A stretch of 64,000 nucleotides of DNA from Datura wrightii. Lineage: Eukaryota; Streptophyta; Magnoliopsida; Solanales; Solanaceae. Position 1 is the first letter of the stretch. The number at the start of each line of letters is the position of its first letter. The stretch is from contig JASDFA010000007.1 in NCBI GenBank assembly GCA_035772735.1, forward strand, positions 73,322,501-73,386,500, written 5' to 3'. The notes beneath the pieces are model-generated. The model worked only from the letters and a program-made list of their open reading frames with translations, was not told the origin of the DNA and made no database searches. Shown in pieces: positions 1 to 9,687 of the stretch. The position numbers were made by a program, and so were the translations under genes.

Positions 1-415
1 TGATCAAGGTAATGAGTCGTGGTAAGGAGTCGTTGTGAGAGTGGTCCTATTCAAGGTGAATGGCATGAGTCATGGTACGACTTGTTGTATGGGAAAATGA
101 GTTGTGGTATGTTTCAATTGGGAGGACTTCCAAAAGGTGGTCAGTGGTGGCAACAGGCTGAAATGATGAGTCGTTGGGACTAGTAACGACTTATCCTGTA
201 TAGTCATGGTTTAATACCTGAGTTTGGACTTTAGCAAAGTAATGGGAGGAAGTAAAGGATCGTTGTGAGGAATAAAAACTTGTTCTTTGAAGTCATTGTC
301 ACAGGACCAGGGAAGGTAAGAAAGGATGGAAGGAAGCGAAGGGTGGATACCACGAGTCGTTGTATCAAAGGAAGACTCGTGGTATTGATCGTGGTCACTG
401 ACAGTACAAAATTTT
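1..415 (+). repeat. LTR fragment of an E-type chromovirus
   Basis: This stretch aligns nearly base for base with 46551-46968, the U3 part of element E's 3' LTR, in the same orientation. It contains several copies of the short motif ATGAGTCGTGG and variants. At about 415 it switches abruptly to an LTR in the opposite orientation, with a few T/A bases of possible microhomology. It continues to the left of the window. It is either the start of E's own 5' LTR, separated by rearrangement, or part of another copy. Confidence 0.75.
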
Positions 416-1469
416 AGAGATACTACATCATCATAACCGATATAATGGCTTTGCCCGAAACTTTATCATTCTTAAATCCACTCAATTCATTTTGCAACCA
501 ATATTATAATTATGGGTAGCTTTAGAAACATTCTTTTCATCATCAAATCTCATCATCATCAAACATTCATCATCATTCTCTTCTTTCATGATCTTCTCAT
601 CCATGGGCCTTTAATTTAGAAAACACAATTTTGATTAAAAAGTATTTAAAATCTACCCATGCTTAAAAAATCATCAATAGAAACATAATCTAATCATGCC
701 CATGTATAGAAATTGAAGAATTATGCAATTGGGTGAAAACCCTATAACTTGATCATAGACATTTCTCATACTTAGATAGAGTTGGGCATGGTTGTGGAAG
801 AAAACACCCACTCATAACCCTATATACCTGGAAGGGATTAATTCCACCAAATCTTTGATTATCCAAGAGGAAGTTTGATGGAAACCTTGAATACTATCGT
901 TGAATCACCTCTTCAATCTCTCAAGCTTTCGTGCATGGTAGGAATAACTTAGAATAGGTTTTCCCCTATTAAAACCCACTAAAACGAGACTTAAATGTAG
1001 TATAGGACCCTAGGATTTATGAATTACGAAAAAACCCTTGCTGAAATCACAGAATTTGGCTGACTGCCTGTGCCCACTAGGGACTAGACGACTCGTGCTC
1101 ATAGGCCATGACTCGTGGCCATGAGTGGTCTGGTTCACTACTCAAAAAAACTAGGGGACCTTACGGTAGATACCATGACTCGTGGTGGGTGACCACGAGC
1201 CATGGCTTCTACTGCCAAGGCCTCCTTGCCAAACAACCAGCCTAGGCCACGGGAGACCTCACGAGTCGTGACGCCTGACCAGGTTTCATGGTCATGCCCA
1301 CGGTCTTCTCAACACACCATGCCAAACTTGCTTGACCACGAGTCACTTCACGACTCGTGGTCACTCTTAATGAGCCTCCTCATGATTCGTTCTGTGATCT
1401 GGTGCAAAATTTCAGTTTTTTCTGCGTTTTGATTCTCGGGTCGGATCCTTGGGTTCCTAGGGTATTACA
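416..1469 (-). repeat. 3' LTR of chromovirus A, truncated
   Basis: On the minus strand the LTR starts TGTAATACCC at 1469, directly after a polypurine tract. Bases 416-1163 repeat 16423-17162 in the same orientation, which identifies the second LTR of A. The R-U5 end, equivalent to 15113-16422, is missing because the LTR is cut at 415. U3 carries repeated GACTCGTGG/CCACGAGTC motifs. Small reading frames here, such as one at 1202-1432, show no known domain and are chance frames. Confidence 0.8.
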
Positions 1470-1488
1470 ATATCTCCCCTTGGGAACA
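1470..1488 (-). promoter_or_regulatory. Polypurine tract of chromovirus A
   Basis: Read on the minus strand, CCAAGGGGAGATAT lies immediately upstream of the LTR start. Element E has the same tract (AAAGGGGAGATAT) before its 3' LTR at 46367. It is the presumed plus-strand DNA primer site. Confidence 0.8.
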
Positions 1489-1712
1489 TTCGTCCTAGAA
1501 TGTTAGAAACACCCAAAAATGCATAAACATGCAATCATCATATGCAAACACTGATCAATTTAACAGAAAACTAACAGAATGACTACCTCCAAAAAGAACT
1601 ACATAGCTGAACTGAATTCAGAAATCACATACATCTATCATAACCTAAAACAAACTTGCACACATAAACTGAACATGGAAACTGATTAGAGTCATAGAGA
1701 AAAACTTATACC

Positions 1713-2563
1713 TCAAGTCGGGACTGAGCCGGTAGAGAATAAGTGTGCATATTTAGCCATCATATCCGCTTTGGCTTCCCACGTAGCTGCTTCAACATGT
1801 CGATTCCTCCATAATACTTTAACTGAAGCTACTTTTATTTTCCTTAGCCTCTGAACCTGCAGATCTAGTATTCTACTGGAACTTCCTCATAGCTAAGGCT
1901 ATCCTTTACTCCAATGCTGTCCATCGGGACTACTAGAGCTGGATCTCCTAAACATATTTTCGAAAGTGATACATGAATCACGGGATGCACAGAAGATAAC
2001 TGATAGCTCTGAGGGCAAGTCCAATTCATATGCCACCTTACCAACCCTTCTCATAACCTAGTAGGGACCAACATAGCGGGGACTGAGTTTTCCTTTCTTT
2101 CCGAACTGCATGACTCCCTTCATGGGAGACACCTTCAGAAGTACCCAATCGTTCTCCTCGAACTCCAACTCTCTCCTCCTCACATCAACATATGACTTTT
2201 GATGACTCTGAGTGGTTTTTAGCATGTCCCTTATCAAATGAACCTTTACCATATATGAACTGAATCTGGCCTTATCATAGCTGCCTCACCAACCTCAAAC
2301 CACCCGATGGGCGATCTACACCTCCGCCCATAGAGAGCCTCGAATGGTTCCATTTGGATACTGGAGTGATAGCTGTTATTGTAAGCAAACTCGATCATGA
2401 ACAAGTGATCATCCCAAACACCTTTGAAGTCCATCACACATTCCCTCAACATGTCCCCGAGAGTTTGAATTGTCCGCTCCGCCTGACCATCCATTTGCGG
2501 ATGAAATATTTTGTTGAGTTTAATCTGAGTCCCAAGCCTTTTATGAAAAGACCGCCAAAACTG
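1713..2563 (-). pseudogene. Chromovirus A integrase C-terminal half and chromodomain
   Basis: On the minus strand the frame runs from the integrase core (DGQAERTIQTLGDMLR, about 2440-2490) through the family-typical FAYNNSYHSSIQM and LYGRRCRSPIGWFEVGE blocks to a GPY/F-type module with DDWVLLKVSPMKGV-like residues and YVGPY near 2060. The tail up to a TGA at 1713-1715 contains SYEEVPVE and VKVLWRNRHVEAATWEA, a chromodomain of the Tekay/Del sort. A frameshift near 1880 and several stops make it non-functional. The N-terminal half lies at 11134-11798, because element B is inserted between. Confidence 0.85.
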
Positions 2564-2568
2564 AGTAC
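2564..2568. repeat. Target site duplication of element B (left)
   Basis: AGTAC at 2564-2568 is repeated at 11129-11133, flanking the outer LTR ends of B. Five bases is the usual duplication for Ty3/gypsy integrases. Confidence 0.9.
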
Positions 2569-2815
2569 TGATCTTGGGCAGATTTATATGCCCAAGTAAT
2601 ACTCAAACGTATCATTTTCGCCTTGTTTGTTGTGCAATGTGTATACATTTTCATGTAATTGGTAATAAAATATGAATTTATACTAACCAACATGATTAGC
2701 ATTTGTTTGCAGGTAAAACATGATTTTTAGGAGCTAAAATGCATGTTGGAGTAATATCGGAGTTGGACATGGATGCGAGCACAGAAAAGACATTGGAATG
2801 CGCAATGTAAAGGGG

Positions 2816-3046
2816 CTCCGCGATGGACCCGTGCCACGCTACCATCGCGGAGGCACACTGCCTGGAGGATGATTTTATTGACAAATTCCAGTGAAGCCTC
2901 GCGACAGCTCCATGGCACGGAGATAGGCCTCCGCGTTGGCCTCCATGCCATGTTGAGGCTATATTCCCGGACCCTGGATTTCCAGTGAGGGTCCGCGTCC
3001 ACACAATGTCACGGAGGCAGTGCTCCGCATTGGCCTCCATGACACG
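2816..3046. repeat. GC-rich hairpin array in U3 of B
   Basis: Three inverted repeats follow one another. The first is CTCCGCGATGG (2816-2826) pairing with CCATCGCGGAG (2842-2852). The second is centred near 2925 and pairs TGGCACGGAG-type with CTCCATGCCA-type arms. The third, near 3005-3045, pairs GTCACGGAGG-type with CCTCCATGAC-type arms. The same modules recur in the LTRs of C and D and again inside all three elements. Confidence 0.8.
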
Positions 3047-3078
3047 TTGCTTGTTATTCCGGGAAAAATTCCTACTAG

Positions 3079-3086
3079 TATAAATA
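3079..3086 (+). promoter_or_regulatory. TATA box of B 5' LTR
   Basis: TATAAATA within ACTAGTATAAATAGAACAC, just downstream of the hairpin array. The equivalent box is present in every LTR of B, C and D (10213, 32782, 41312, 56064). It is the presumed Pol II promoter for the genomic RNA. Confidence 0.75.
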
Positions 3087-4001
3087 GAACACTTAGCTTA
3101 TTTTTAATTAATTGAGACTTGGTGGAGCAAGGACGTGGGTTAGAGGCAGTTGAGGGACGAAAAAGCTAAGGGTTTTTCTTCTCTTTCTTTCTTCTTTCAA
3201 TCAATAGTTTGTATGATTTACACTTGTTTTAGGATGATTAATCCACAAATGAGTGGCTAATTCTCTTCCTTGCTGAGGTTATGAACAATGGTGATGAATT
3301 TTGATTATTGAATTTTATGGTTTTTCATCTTCTTCTTCCATGTTATTCTATTAATTCTTGTTTCTACTGCATTAGTGTGTGGCCGACATTAATGTACATC
3401 TAAAAAGTCCAATTTCACTCGAGAGAGCAAGAAATTGGAAAGTTGTGAATTAATAGGGTATTGTTCTTAACTTGATTTGGGAAAATTGGGTATTGATATG
3501 CTTTCCTGATAGAAATATACTTGAAAGCCGTATTAGTCAATTTAGGAAACAGAATTGTATTGCTAGGTCATAAATTGCATTTGATCATAGAAATGTAGAC
3601 GAATGGTTTATGATTCTAAAGTGAGATTAAATACGAGAGTTTTAATCTCTAGGCTAATGTTCTTGGCTAGCAACATGAAGAGAAGAATAACCAAAGTATC
3701 ATTATAATCAAATTCATTACTTGTTCTTAACCTTGGCATGCTCATATCCATAGTTTCAATTCAAAGTAAATATTTGTTAATAGTTTTAGTATATAAGTTA
3801 TAAACAAAATTATTTAACTTTTTGTTACGTTGTTGTCAGCATAATTAGAAGTAAGCTAGAATATAGTCTACTTAAGCAATTTTACTTAATCCAGAGTCTC
3901 CTTGGTTCGATACTTGGCTTACTTAGCCACTTTATTACTTGTTTGACCACGTGCACTTGCGTGTCGGTTTTAACCCTATAGCAAACCACCGGACAAGTTT
4001 T

Positions 4002-4019
4002 TGGCGCCGTTGCCGGGGA
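4002..4019 (+). promoter_or_regulatory. Primer binding site, tRNA-Asp
   Basis: TGGCGCCGTTGCCGGGGA is complementary to the 3' end of plant tRNA-Asp (ends CCCCGGCAACGGCGCCA). It sits six bases after the LTR. tRNA-Asp priming is characteristic of Athila-lineage elements. Confidence 0.92.
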
Positions 4020-4161
4020 GACTAGGCAATTGGTGAAATTGTGTTAAGTGTAAATTTGCTGTATTTCTATTTTCTCTTCTTAAGTGTTGACAACTTAGTC
4101 TTAGTGTTTGTTTTAATTCTTTTGCATTTTTACTTTTTCTTTTTCGAACACTCTTATTGAC

Positions 4162-4410
4162 ATGACATCGTGGAATATAAATGGTTTCAATGGTGGATAC
4201 TCATATTTTAGTGAATCTTGTCTGAATTGCGGAGGACACCACTTGTGGCAACAATGTAACACGTGTAATATATGTGGTGGTCAAGATGGCCACTGGGATG
4301 GCTGTCCGAATGCATATTCCCATCCCCCAAGCCCCTACTATGATCCTTCTGTTGTTTTTCCTGAATATAGGCATGCTGAAATGAGTAATTGGGACGCCAA
4401 ACTCGAATAG
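4162..4410 (+). CDS. Unknown Cys-rich tandem zinc-knuckle-like ORF (82 aa)
   Basis: The reading frame starts at the first ATG, 143 nt after the primer site, where gag would normally begin. Residues 20-32 (CLNCGGHHLWQQC) and 35-48 (CNICGGQDGHWDGC) form two variant CCHC-like modules, and the rest is rich in N, G, Y and P. It ends at TAG 4408. The next frame opens within the last codons, so this is probably the N-terminus of a longer protein, split by a small indel near 4405. I do not recognise the family. The knuckles suggest nucleic-acid binding, possibly a gag-like role, but no capsid domain is visible. Confidence 0.6.
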   Translation: MTSWNINGFNGGYSYFSESCLNCGGHHLWQQCNTCNICGGQDGHWDGCPNAYSHPPSPYYDPSVVFPEYRHAEMSNWDAKLE

Positions 4411-4415
4411 AAGAC

Positions 4416-5108
4416 ATGATGAAACAACTCTTGGAGCAATCAGAAGCAATGAAGGAGGCGATGGCAGTATTGAGAATTCAGCAAGAAGAGAATGCAGAGG
4501 CTCTAGAAAGAATGAGCATCAAATTCACGGAGATGATCGCTGAAGCTGAAGCTTGTGATAAATTGCAGGTAACAACTTTATCCGATATTCGAGAGGAACT
4601 CCAAGAGGAAGACAAGGGTGAATTCTTGGATGAAGCCCAGCAATTAGAATCTCTTGAGTGTCCCCGTGATGGGCTCACACTTATGGAAAATCCATTCACG
4701 GAAGAAGAGATAGAGGATCCCCCATTGGACATTAATGGAGAGATGGATGTCGATGCTAAGAAGGAGTATACAAGTAAGGAGGTCAAGCATAATGCAGTTT
4801 CAGAGTTGAGGTTTATGGGACCACACTCGAAGCATTTTTCGACATTAAGTTTGGTGGACAACATAGAAATAGAGTCTTCCAAGCTTATAGAGCAGTGTCT
4901 AGAGGAGTATCAAGCCCCGTATATTTTGAAATTCGCTAACTCAGAGAGCCAAAATGACTTCTCTTACTTGAGGGCCAACAAGTGCAAAAGGCAACATCTA
5001 CTACTTGGTCCTTACAATTTTTCACCACCACCCCTAGAACATAAGAGGAAATTAGAAAAGAAATTAGGGGTGAGATTCATATCCTCAAGGTGGAGGAAAA
5101 AGTGGTGA
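4416..5108 (+). CDS. Unknown coiled-coil/acidic ORF, likely continuation of the Cys-rich ORF
   Basis: ATG at 4416 gives 230 aa. Residues 1-50 are a Met/Gln/Glu-rich predicted coiled coil (KQLLEQSEAMKEAMAVLR). Residues 55-125 are strongly acidic. The C-terminal third is basic with KRQHLLLGPYNF and PPPLEHKRKLEKKLG, and ends near RWRKKW. No retroviral domain is recognisable. It ends nine bases before the conserved 48-nt motif at 5118, where gag-pol ends in C and D, so it occupies the whole gag-pol slot. It may be a captured or rapidly diverged gene or a degenerate gag. The long open frame in a decaying element argues for real coding history. Confidence 0.6.
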   Translation: MMKQLLEQSEAMKEAMAVLRIQQEENAEALERMSIKFTEMIAEAEACDKLQVTTLSDIREELQEEDKGEFLDEAQQLESLECPRDGLTLMENPFTEEEIEDPPLDINGEMDVDAKKEYTSKEVKHNAVSELRFMGPHSKHFSTLSLVDNIEIESSKLIEQCLEEYQAPYILKFANSESQNDFSYLRANKCKRQHLLLGPYNFSPPPLEHKRKLEKKLGVRFISSRWRKKW

Positions 5109-5117
5109 AACTTGGTA

Positions 5118-5165
5118 CGTCGAGCCGCGACGGTAAACCAGGCGCTGCACGGGAGGCAACCCGTG
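5118..5165 (+). other. Conserved 48-nt motif with terminal hairpin (B copy)
   Basis: The block begins CGTCGAGCCGCGACGG and ends in CACGGG-AGGCAA-CCCGTG, a perfect 6-bp stem with a 6-nt loop (5148-5165). The same block directly follows the upstream ORF in C (36277-36318) and D (62477-62524). Conservation outside any frame suggests an RNA element at the boundary between gag-pol and the downstream gene. Confidence 0.75.
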
Positions 5166-5422
5166 AAAAATATTTTTTTCTTTTGTTTAGTAAGGTGTAA
5201 ATAGTTTTTATTTTAATTTTCTTTTTCTTGATTTAGTATAAAATTTTTCGTTTTAGTTAGTATTTTTCATTTTACTTAGGGAAATCTATTAATCTAACCA
5301 ATTTTGTTTAGTGAGGTGATTTTCAGGTCAAACAGAGAAAAATATGCATGGAATCGGAAAGGAAAAGGCAAGGTATGAAAAAATAAATAAAATGAAGAGA
5401 CAGTGCACTAGGGCATTGGCTC

Positions 5423-5656
5423 CGTGTCACGGAGGAGGGGCTCCGCGTTACCCTCCGTGACACGTTGACGGTTTAATCTAGAATTTTAAAAAATTCCAGT
5501 GAGCCATCGCGTTAGCTCCGTGTCACGGAAGTGGGGCTCCACGTTACCCTCCATGACACGTTGACGGTTTAATCTGGAATTTTAAGAAATTCCAGTGAGC
5601 CATCGCGTTAGCTCCGTGTCACGGAGGAGGGGCTCCGCGTTACCCTCCGTGACACG
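5423..5656. repeat. Three tandem GC-rich hairpins, internal (B)
   Basis: CGTGTCACGGAGG (5423-5435) pairs perfectly with CCTCCGTGACACG (5452-5464). An almost identical hairpin lies at 5615-5656, and a degenerate one sits midway near 5519-5560, giving a period of about 96 bp. The arms match those in the LTR U3. The stretch 5166-5420 before it is AT-rich with no gene seen. After the array a further CGGGT/ACCCG-type inverted repeat lies near 5672-5705. Confidence 0.85.
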
Positions 5657-5856
5657 TTGCCCTATATTCAGTGCCGGGTCACACCGGGTTGCCAGGTGAC
5701 CTGCGTGTTTTTCTTCTTTTTAACCCCAATTTTTGCCCTCTTTTCCTTCATTTTCTCTCTTCTCCGCGACCAAACACCTAGATTCCCTCTCCCAACCAAC
5801 GTGCCATGTTACTAAGCAACCAATTTGTCAAGTGTCTTCGGTTATTCAACGTAAAG

Positions 5857-6551
5857 GTATGTTTTCCTCGTTTCTCTCAAGTTTTTATCGATTTTAGTCG
5901 AATTTGAGAATGGAAGGTGAGATAAATCACCCTAAGTAGCAATTTAGCATGATATTGAATTATTCTTTGATTGATAGATGTTCAGAATGTTGTAACTAGC
6001 GTTTGAACTTGTCAATTGCGTGAATGATTCGAATGTGATTGTAAAATTGAATTCTAGGGCTTGGGTTATTGAAATCGAATTGGGTAACTTGCTAAATTGG
6101 TGAATTATATGCCGGGGTGTGTTTGTGAATTGAGATAAGTCGTTGTAAATATTGTTAGAGTGTAATAGACGATGAATTCTCTGTTTTTGGGAAGATGTAA
6201 AGATTGTTCAAATTGGTTTGACTATTTGGATTCATATGTATATAGAATTTTTGTCGTTGCTTTTGTTTGTTGTTTTCGTTTCTAAGTGCGATGGTTGAAT
6301 TGCTAGCGATAGTAGGATTGGGATTAGCTGTATGAAGTCTGAGTAGTACGCTAAAAGTTATGCTGTCGAAATTTTTGTGAACGCACTAAGCAATAAATTG
6401 TATAGTTATTTGTTTTATTGTAAATAAAGTAATCCTTGCCGTAGTATCGTAAACGTAGCTAAGGACTAAGTGTGGGGTAAACTTAGTTTAACCCAACCTT
6501 AGCCGAAGCTAATATGCATTTAGCTTGACTTTGTGCTTGTTTTGTTGACAG
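5857..6551 (+). other. Predicted intron in the leader of the downstream ORF (B)
   Basis: A consensus donor, AAAG|GTATGTTTT, at 5856/5857 and an acceptor, TTGTTGACAG|GTACAATGG, at 6551/6552 bound 695 AT-rich bases. Element C has the same sites at the same spacing. Splicing would join a pyrimidine-rich leader (about 5705-5856) to an exon whose ATG is five bases from the acceptor. Confidence 0.6.
6467..6478 (+). other. Internal polypurine-tract-like motif (B, upstream of ORF)
   Basis: TAAGTGTGGGGT is identical to the core of the real polypurine tract at 9688. It lies 79 bases before the ORF start, inside the predicted intron. The same copy exists in C (37572) and D (63657). Confidence 0.65.
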
Positions 6552-6556
6552 GTACA

Positions 6557-7776
6557 ATGGCGAGTAGGCAGGATAAGGGTAAAGGTGCTTCTACTTCAGG
6601 CACCGGAGAAAACGAATGAGATTGGGCACTGCAGTCCCAGCTGCACTAGCTGTTCCGCGCGGCCAGCGCCGCCAATATGGAACAAGGTGGGTGACCGATG
6701 AAGGGAAGAAGTGGTACGCTAAACATAAGGAAAATATGTACTTCCCTGAGGAGCATATTGCACGGGAACCACTAGCACAGGAGTTCCCCCGTATTATGCA
6801 AAGGATCGAGGCAGCTGGGCTCAACTTTATATTTCAGGAGCCCAAGGAGTGCAACCTACATTTAGTCCGGGAGTTCTATGCAAATTGGAACCCATCCATC
6901 AGAAGCCACACAATAAAAATCAGAGGGCAGATTGTCACTCTGGAACCCCAGCAATTAAATGCAATCATTGGAGCGCGGGACACAGACGCCCACGTTCTCC
7001 GCCAGCTGAACATCACCCCACCATACGCCGACATCAGACGCACCTTGTGTGGGGCTCGATCCACAGCCCGATGGAGTAGACATAAGGAGAGGGGTTACCA
7101 CCAGACTCTGCCTTATTCGCAGATGAACAGGGAGGCCAGAATATGGCTGAAAGTAGTGTGTTCGTGCTTGATCCCGGGGGTTCACATGACGGATGTGATC
7201 CGGGACCGTGTCTGCCTGGTGTATGCCCTTATGAAAGGGCTGGAGATCAATGTTGGGGCGGTCATCATATCCGCCATGAAGAGAGCCCGACTACACCAGG
7301 GCCACATATATGGGTTCGGCGGACTCATCACCACCGTTCTCTGGGGCCTCGATGTCGAGGAAGAGGCTTTGGACTACATCCCGCAGTTGGAGCGGAGGGC
7401 CCTCGATGTGACAAAAATTAAAGCCCCCGACACCACACACGGGCCAGTGCTGACACTGGGCGAGCGACATGCTCGTGACGATTAGTACATGGCTCGGATG
7501 TTTGGTATGCAGATGCTTCAGCTCCGGATTGGTGGGAGACCAGCCACGGAGGATGAGTTATGGCAGTTGGAGCTGGATTACCCATTTGGGGAGAACGCCA
7601 GAGCATTGTGCCGAGTGGGACCAACCTTCGTTGAGCCCACTGACGATGATGTCCCCACGGATGAGGAGACACATCGGGTGGACTCCGATGTGGAGTCCGA
7701 TGACGACGATGGAGGTGACTCGTGCATGGGCGATGAAGCAGCAACACCAGATGAAGAAGTCGAATATTTCGACTGA
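6557..7776 (+). pseudogene. Putative plant transposon protein ORF in env position (B copy)
   Basis: This is homologous along its full length to the intact 406-aa ORF of element C. The ATG at 6557 follows the predicted acceptor. A two-base deletion near 6606 shifts the frame, after which the protein is readable from 6616. CAG in C is TAG here (7483-7485). The remainder ends in an acidic tail at TGA 7774. Core blocks such as REFYANWNPSIRSHTIKIRG and VCLVYALMKGLEINVGAVII resemble the domain annotated in plants as putative plant transposon protein. No signal peptide or membrane segment is visible, so env refers to position only. Confidence 0.8.
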
Positions 7777-9687
7777 TCAGGGAGTTCCACCACCCAAAAT
7801 TTGTGTGATTTTTAATTTTTGTGAACACTGGGGACAGTGTTCGATTTAAGTGTGGGGTGGGGAGTAGTTAGGTGCTGGAACCTGGGCTAATCTGCTGTAT
7901 GTTCTTCCTTTGTTTGGCATGTATGTTTTTATGTTTCCCTGTGGTTGTGAACTGATTTGTGTTGTATCTGTATATATTTTTGTGGTAAATGATGTGTGTT
8001 TTGAAAGGTTGTGGTTGCCAGCGAAAATTTTGTAAATTTTGTAAATATTTGTTTTCTTTTCTTTATCGAAATGATCGACAATTTTCAAAATTTTGCGAAA
8101 ATATTTTGTACATATTAAAATATTTTGTTAATACTTTTCCATCGAAATGATCGATGTGTTGCAAAATTTTTTGATTTTTATTTTGGGTTTCTCGGAGTTT
8201 ATTTTCGATTCTTTTACCGAGAATAGTCTCATTGAACCGATGTCATAGTTAGTGATCGTTCTCTATGATGGATGGATGACGACCGTCTTAAGGGAAATGT
8301 AGTCAGTAGGAGTAGTGATTTTAATTTATTTTAAGTTTTTTTCTTTGGTGGATTGCATCACTAAACCTGTAGTTACTATCTGGTTGTGAAATTTTGGTTG
8401 CGTGTTGTAACTGATGTTCAAAATGTAAAAGTGATTCATATGAAAGCATGCAATTTTGTAAATATGTTGAGCTACCTAGGCTGTAGAATTCGATTCGGTG
8501 TGATTGAGGCTTAATTTTTGAATTCATGTAATTGGTTAATTAAAGAGTCTGTGAATGCATCTTGAATCGAGCATGTGCATAAAGTGTGAAGTGAGGTATT
8601 GTTATTCCATGCTATTGCGAAGTGTCTAGAACTTGCCTGGTGTGTGTACAAAACGAAATGAAGGAGGTGTAGTGTTGGAAAGGATGTAGGCATTTCTTTG
8701 TTTTTAACCGAGAGTTTCTATATGTTTTTCTTGTCATACTCTCATTTTTATGTGACTGTATACCCTAGTCAGCCCGTTGAGCCTTTAGCCGATTATTTCT
8801 TTCTTTTGTCCAAAAATGTATAAACTAAGCTTTATTCTTTCTTTTCATTAGCCGTAAAGTCTATACAAACCTCTTAAGCGCTTAAGAAGAAAAGAAAATT
8901 TTTCCCAAAGTGTCAAAGAGTGAGAAGGGTGAAAAGAAAAAGAAAAGCAGAGTGAGGAAAGAAAAGAAAAAGGTGGAGGGTGCACTCATCATAATTAAAT
9001 GATATTGAGGGTACATGAAAACCCTTTGTGTTGTGTCAAATGTGTTTGATGAACTGGGCAGTACGAAAGTAAACAAGCATGAATGGGATGATGAAAAAAG
9101 AAAAGAGAGAAACAATGTCATGAGTTGATGGGAATGTGTTGAAAAGGCGCTTAAGGATGCTAGTGACTATTATTGGCTAATCCAATATATACTAGTTCCA
9201 TAGCCTCCATTACAACCCATTAAAGTCCTACTTGATCTTACATCGCATTTCCTTATATTAGTGGAGTAATACACTAAGGGCAAGCCTATGGGTCATGACA
9301 TGATGCATGTGAATTCTTTTGGGAGAGAGAGTGAAATTAATTTCTACATGCCCCTACTTGAATGTTTGTGTGCTGCATGAACATAAAAGGGGAAGATTCT
9401 CTTGAGTTGTGAGGGCACATGCTTGATGAAAGATTGATTTTCGGGTCGGATATCTTGATTAGCTGATTTGCATGAGTTTGCCGATATCGAGAGTCGACTC
9501 TTGCAGTCTAGGAAGTCTTGATGTATTAAAGGTCATTGCATTGTTAAGACCATGCATGTTTTCTTGATGATTTGCAAAAATTGAATAATCGGTATGACCG
9601 TAGCGTAAATTGTAGCACCATAGTGGCAAAGGTTGGGATGTAATTTGCATGAGTTGTGTATGTGTTGTTCGAGGATGAACAAGGATT
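7777..9687 (+). other. Long 3' noncoding region of B
   Basis: No gene is seen in about 1.9 kb. It is AT-rich, with ATCGAAATGATCGA repeats near 8066 and 8140, and an A/G-rich stretch at 8880-8970. The block around 8760 contains ACCCTAGTCAGCCCGTTGAG, and the block around 9205 contains TTACAACCCATTAAAGTCCT. The whole region matches 38888-40785 of C closely, apart from small indels, so it is an old conserved part of the element. Confidence 0.75.
7847..7858 (+). other. Internal polypurine-tract-like motif (B, downstream of ORF)
   Basis: TAAGTGTGGGGT, followed by GGGGAG, lies about 70 bases after the stop of the downstream ORF. C has the same copy at 38956. Confidence 0.65.

Larger units (their letters stand above)
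2569..3995 (+). repeat. 5' LTR of element B
   Basis: 1427 bp, TG...CA, repeated at 9703-11128. It begins with an inverted repeat, CTTGGGCA-N8-TGCCCAAG. U3 holds three GC-rich hairpins between about 2816 and 3046, then a TATA box. The 5' half of the R/U5 part is AT-rich. Overlapping open frames around 2696-3040 arise from the GC-rich hairpins and are not genes. Confidence 0.93.

Noticed and set aside
2696..3040. Open frames of 70-114 codons on both strands in the LTRs (also 9830-10174, 32575-32853, 41105-41383)
   Set aside because: They follow the GC-rich inverted repeats, occur on both strands in several frames, and show no domain or start context.
4389..4415. Start of the second unknown ORF at TTG 4389
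   Set aside because: A TTG start is unlikely in a plant. The first ATG in frame is 4416, or the frame continues from the upstream ORF through an indel.
5423..5656. Palindromic repeats taken as a CRISPR array or integron attC sites
   Set aside because: Units are imperfect, have no unique spacers, lie inside plant LTR elements and recur in LTR U3.
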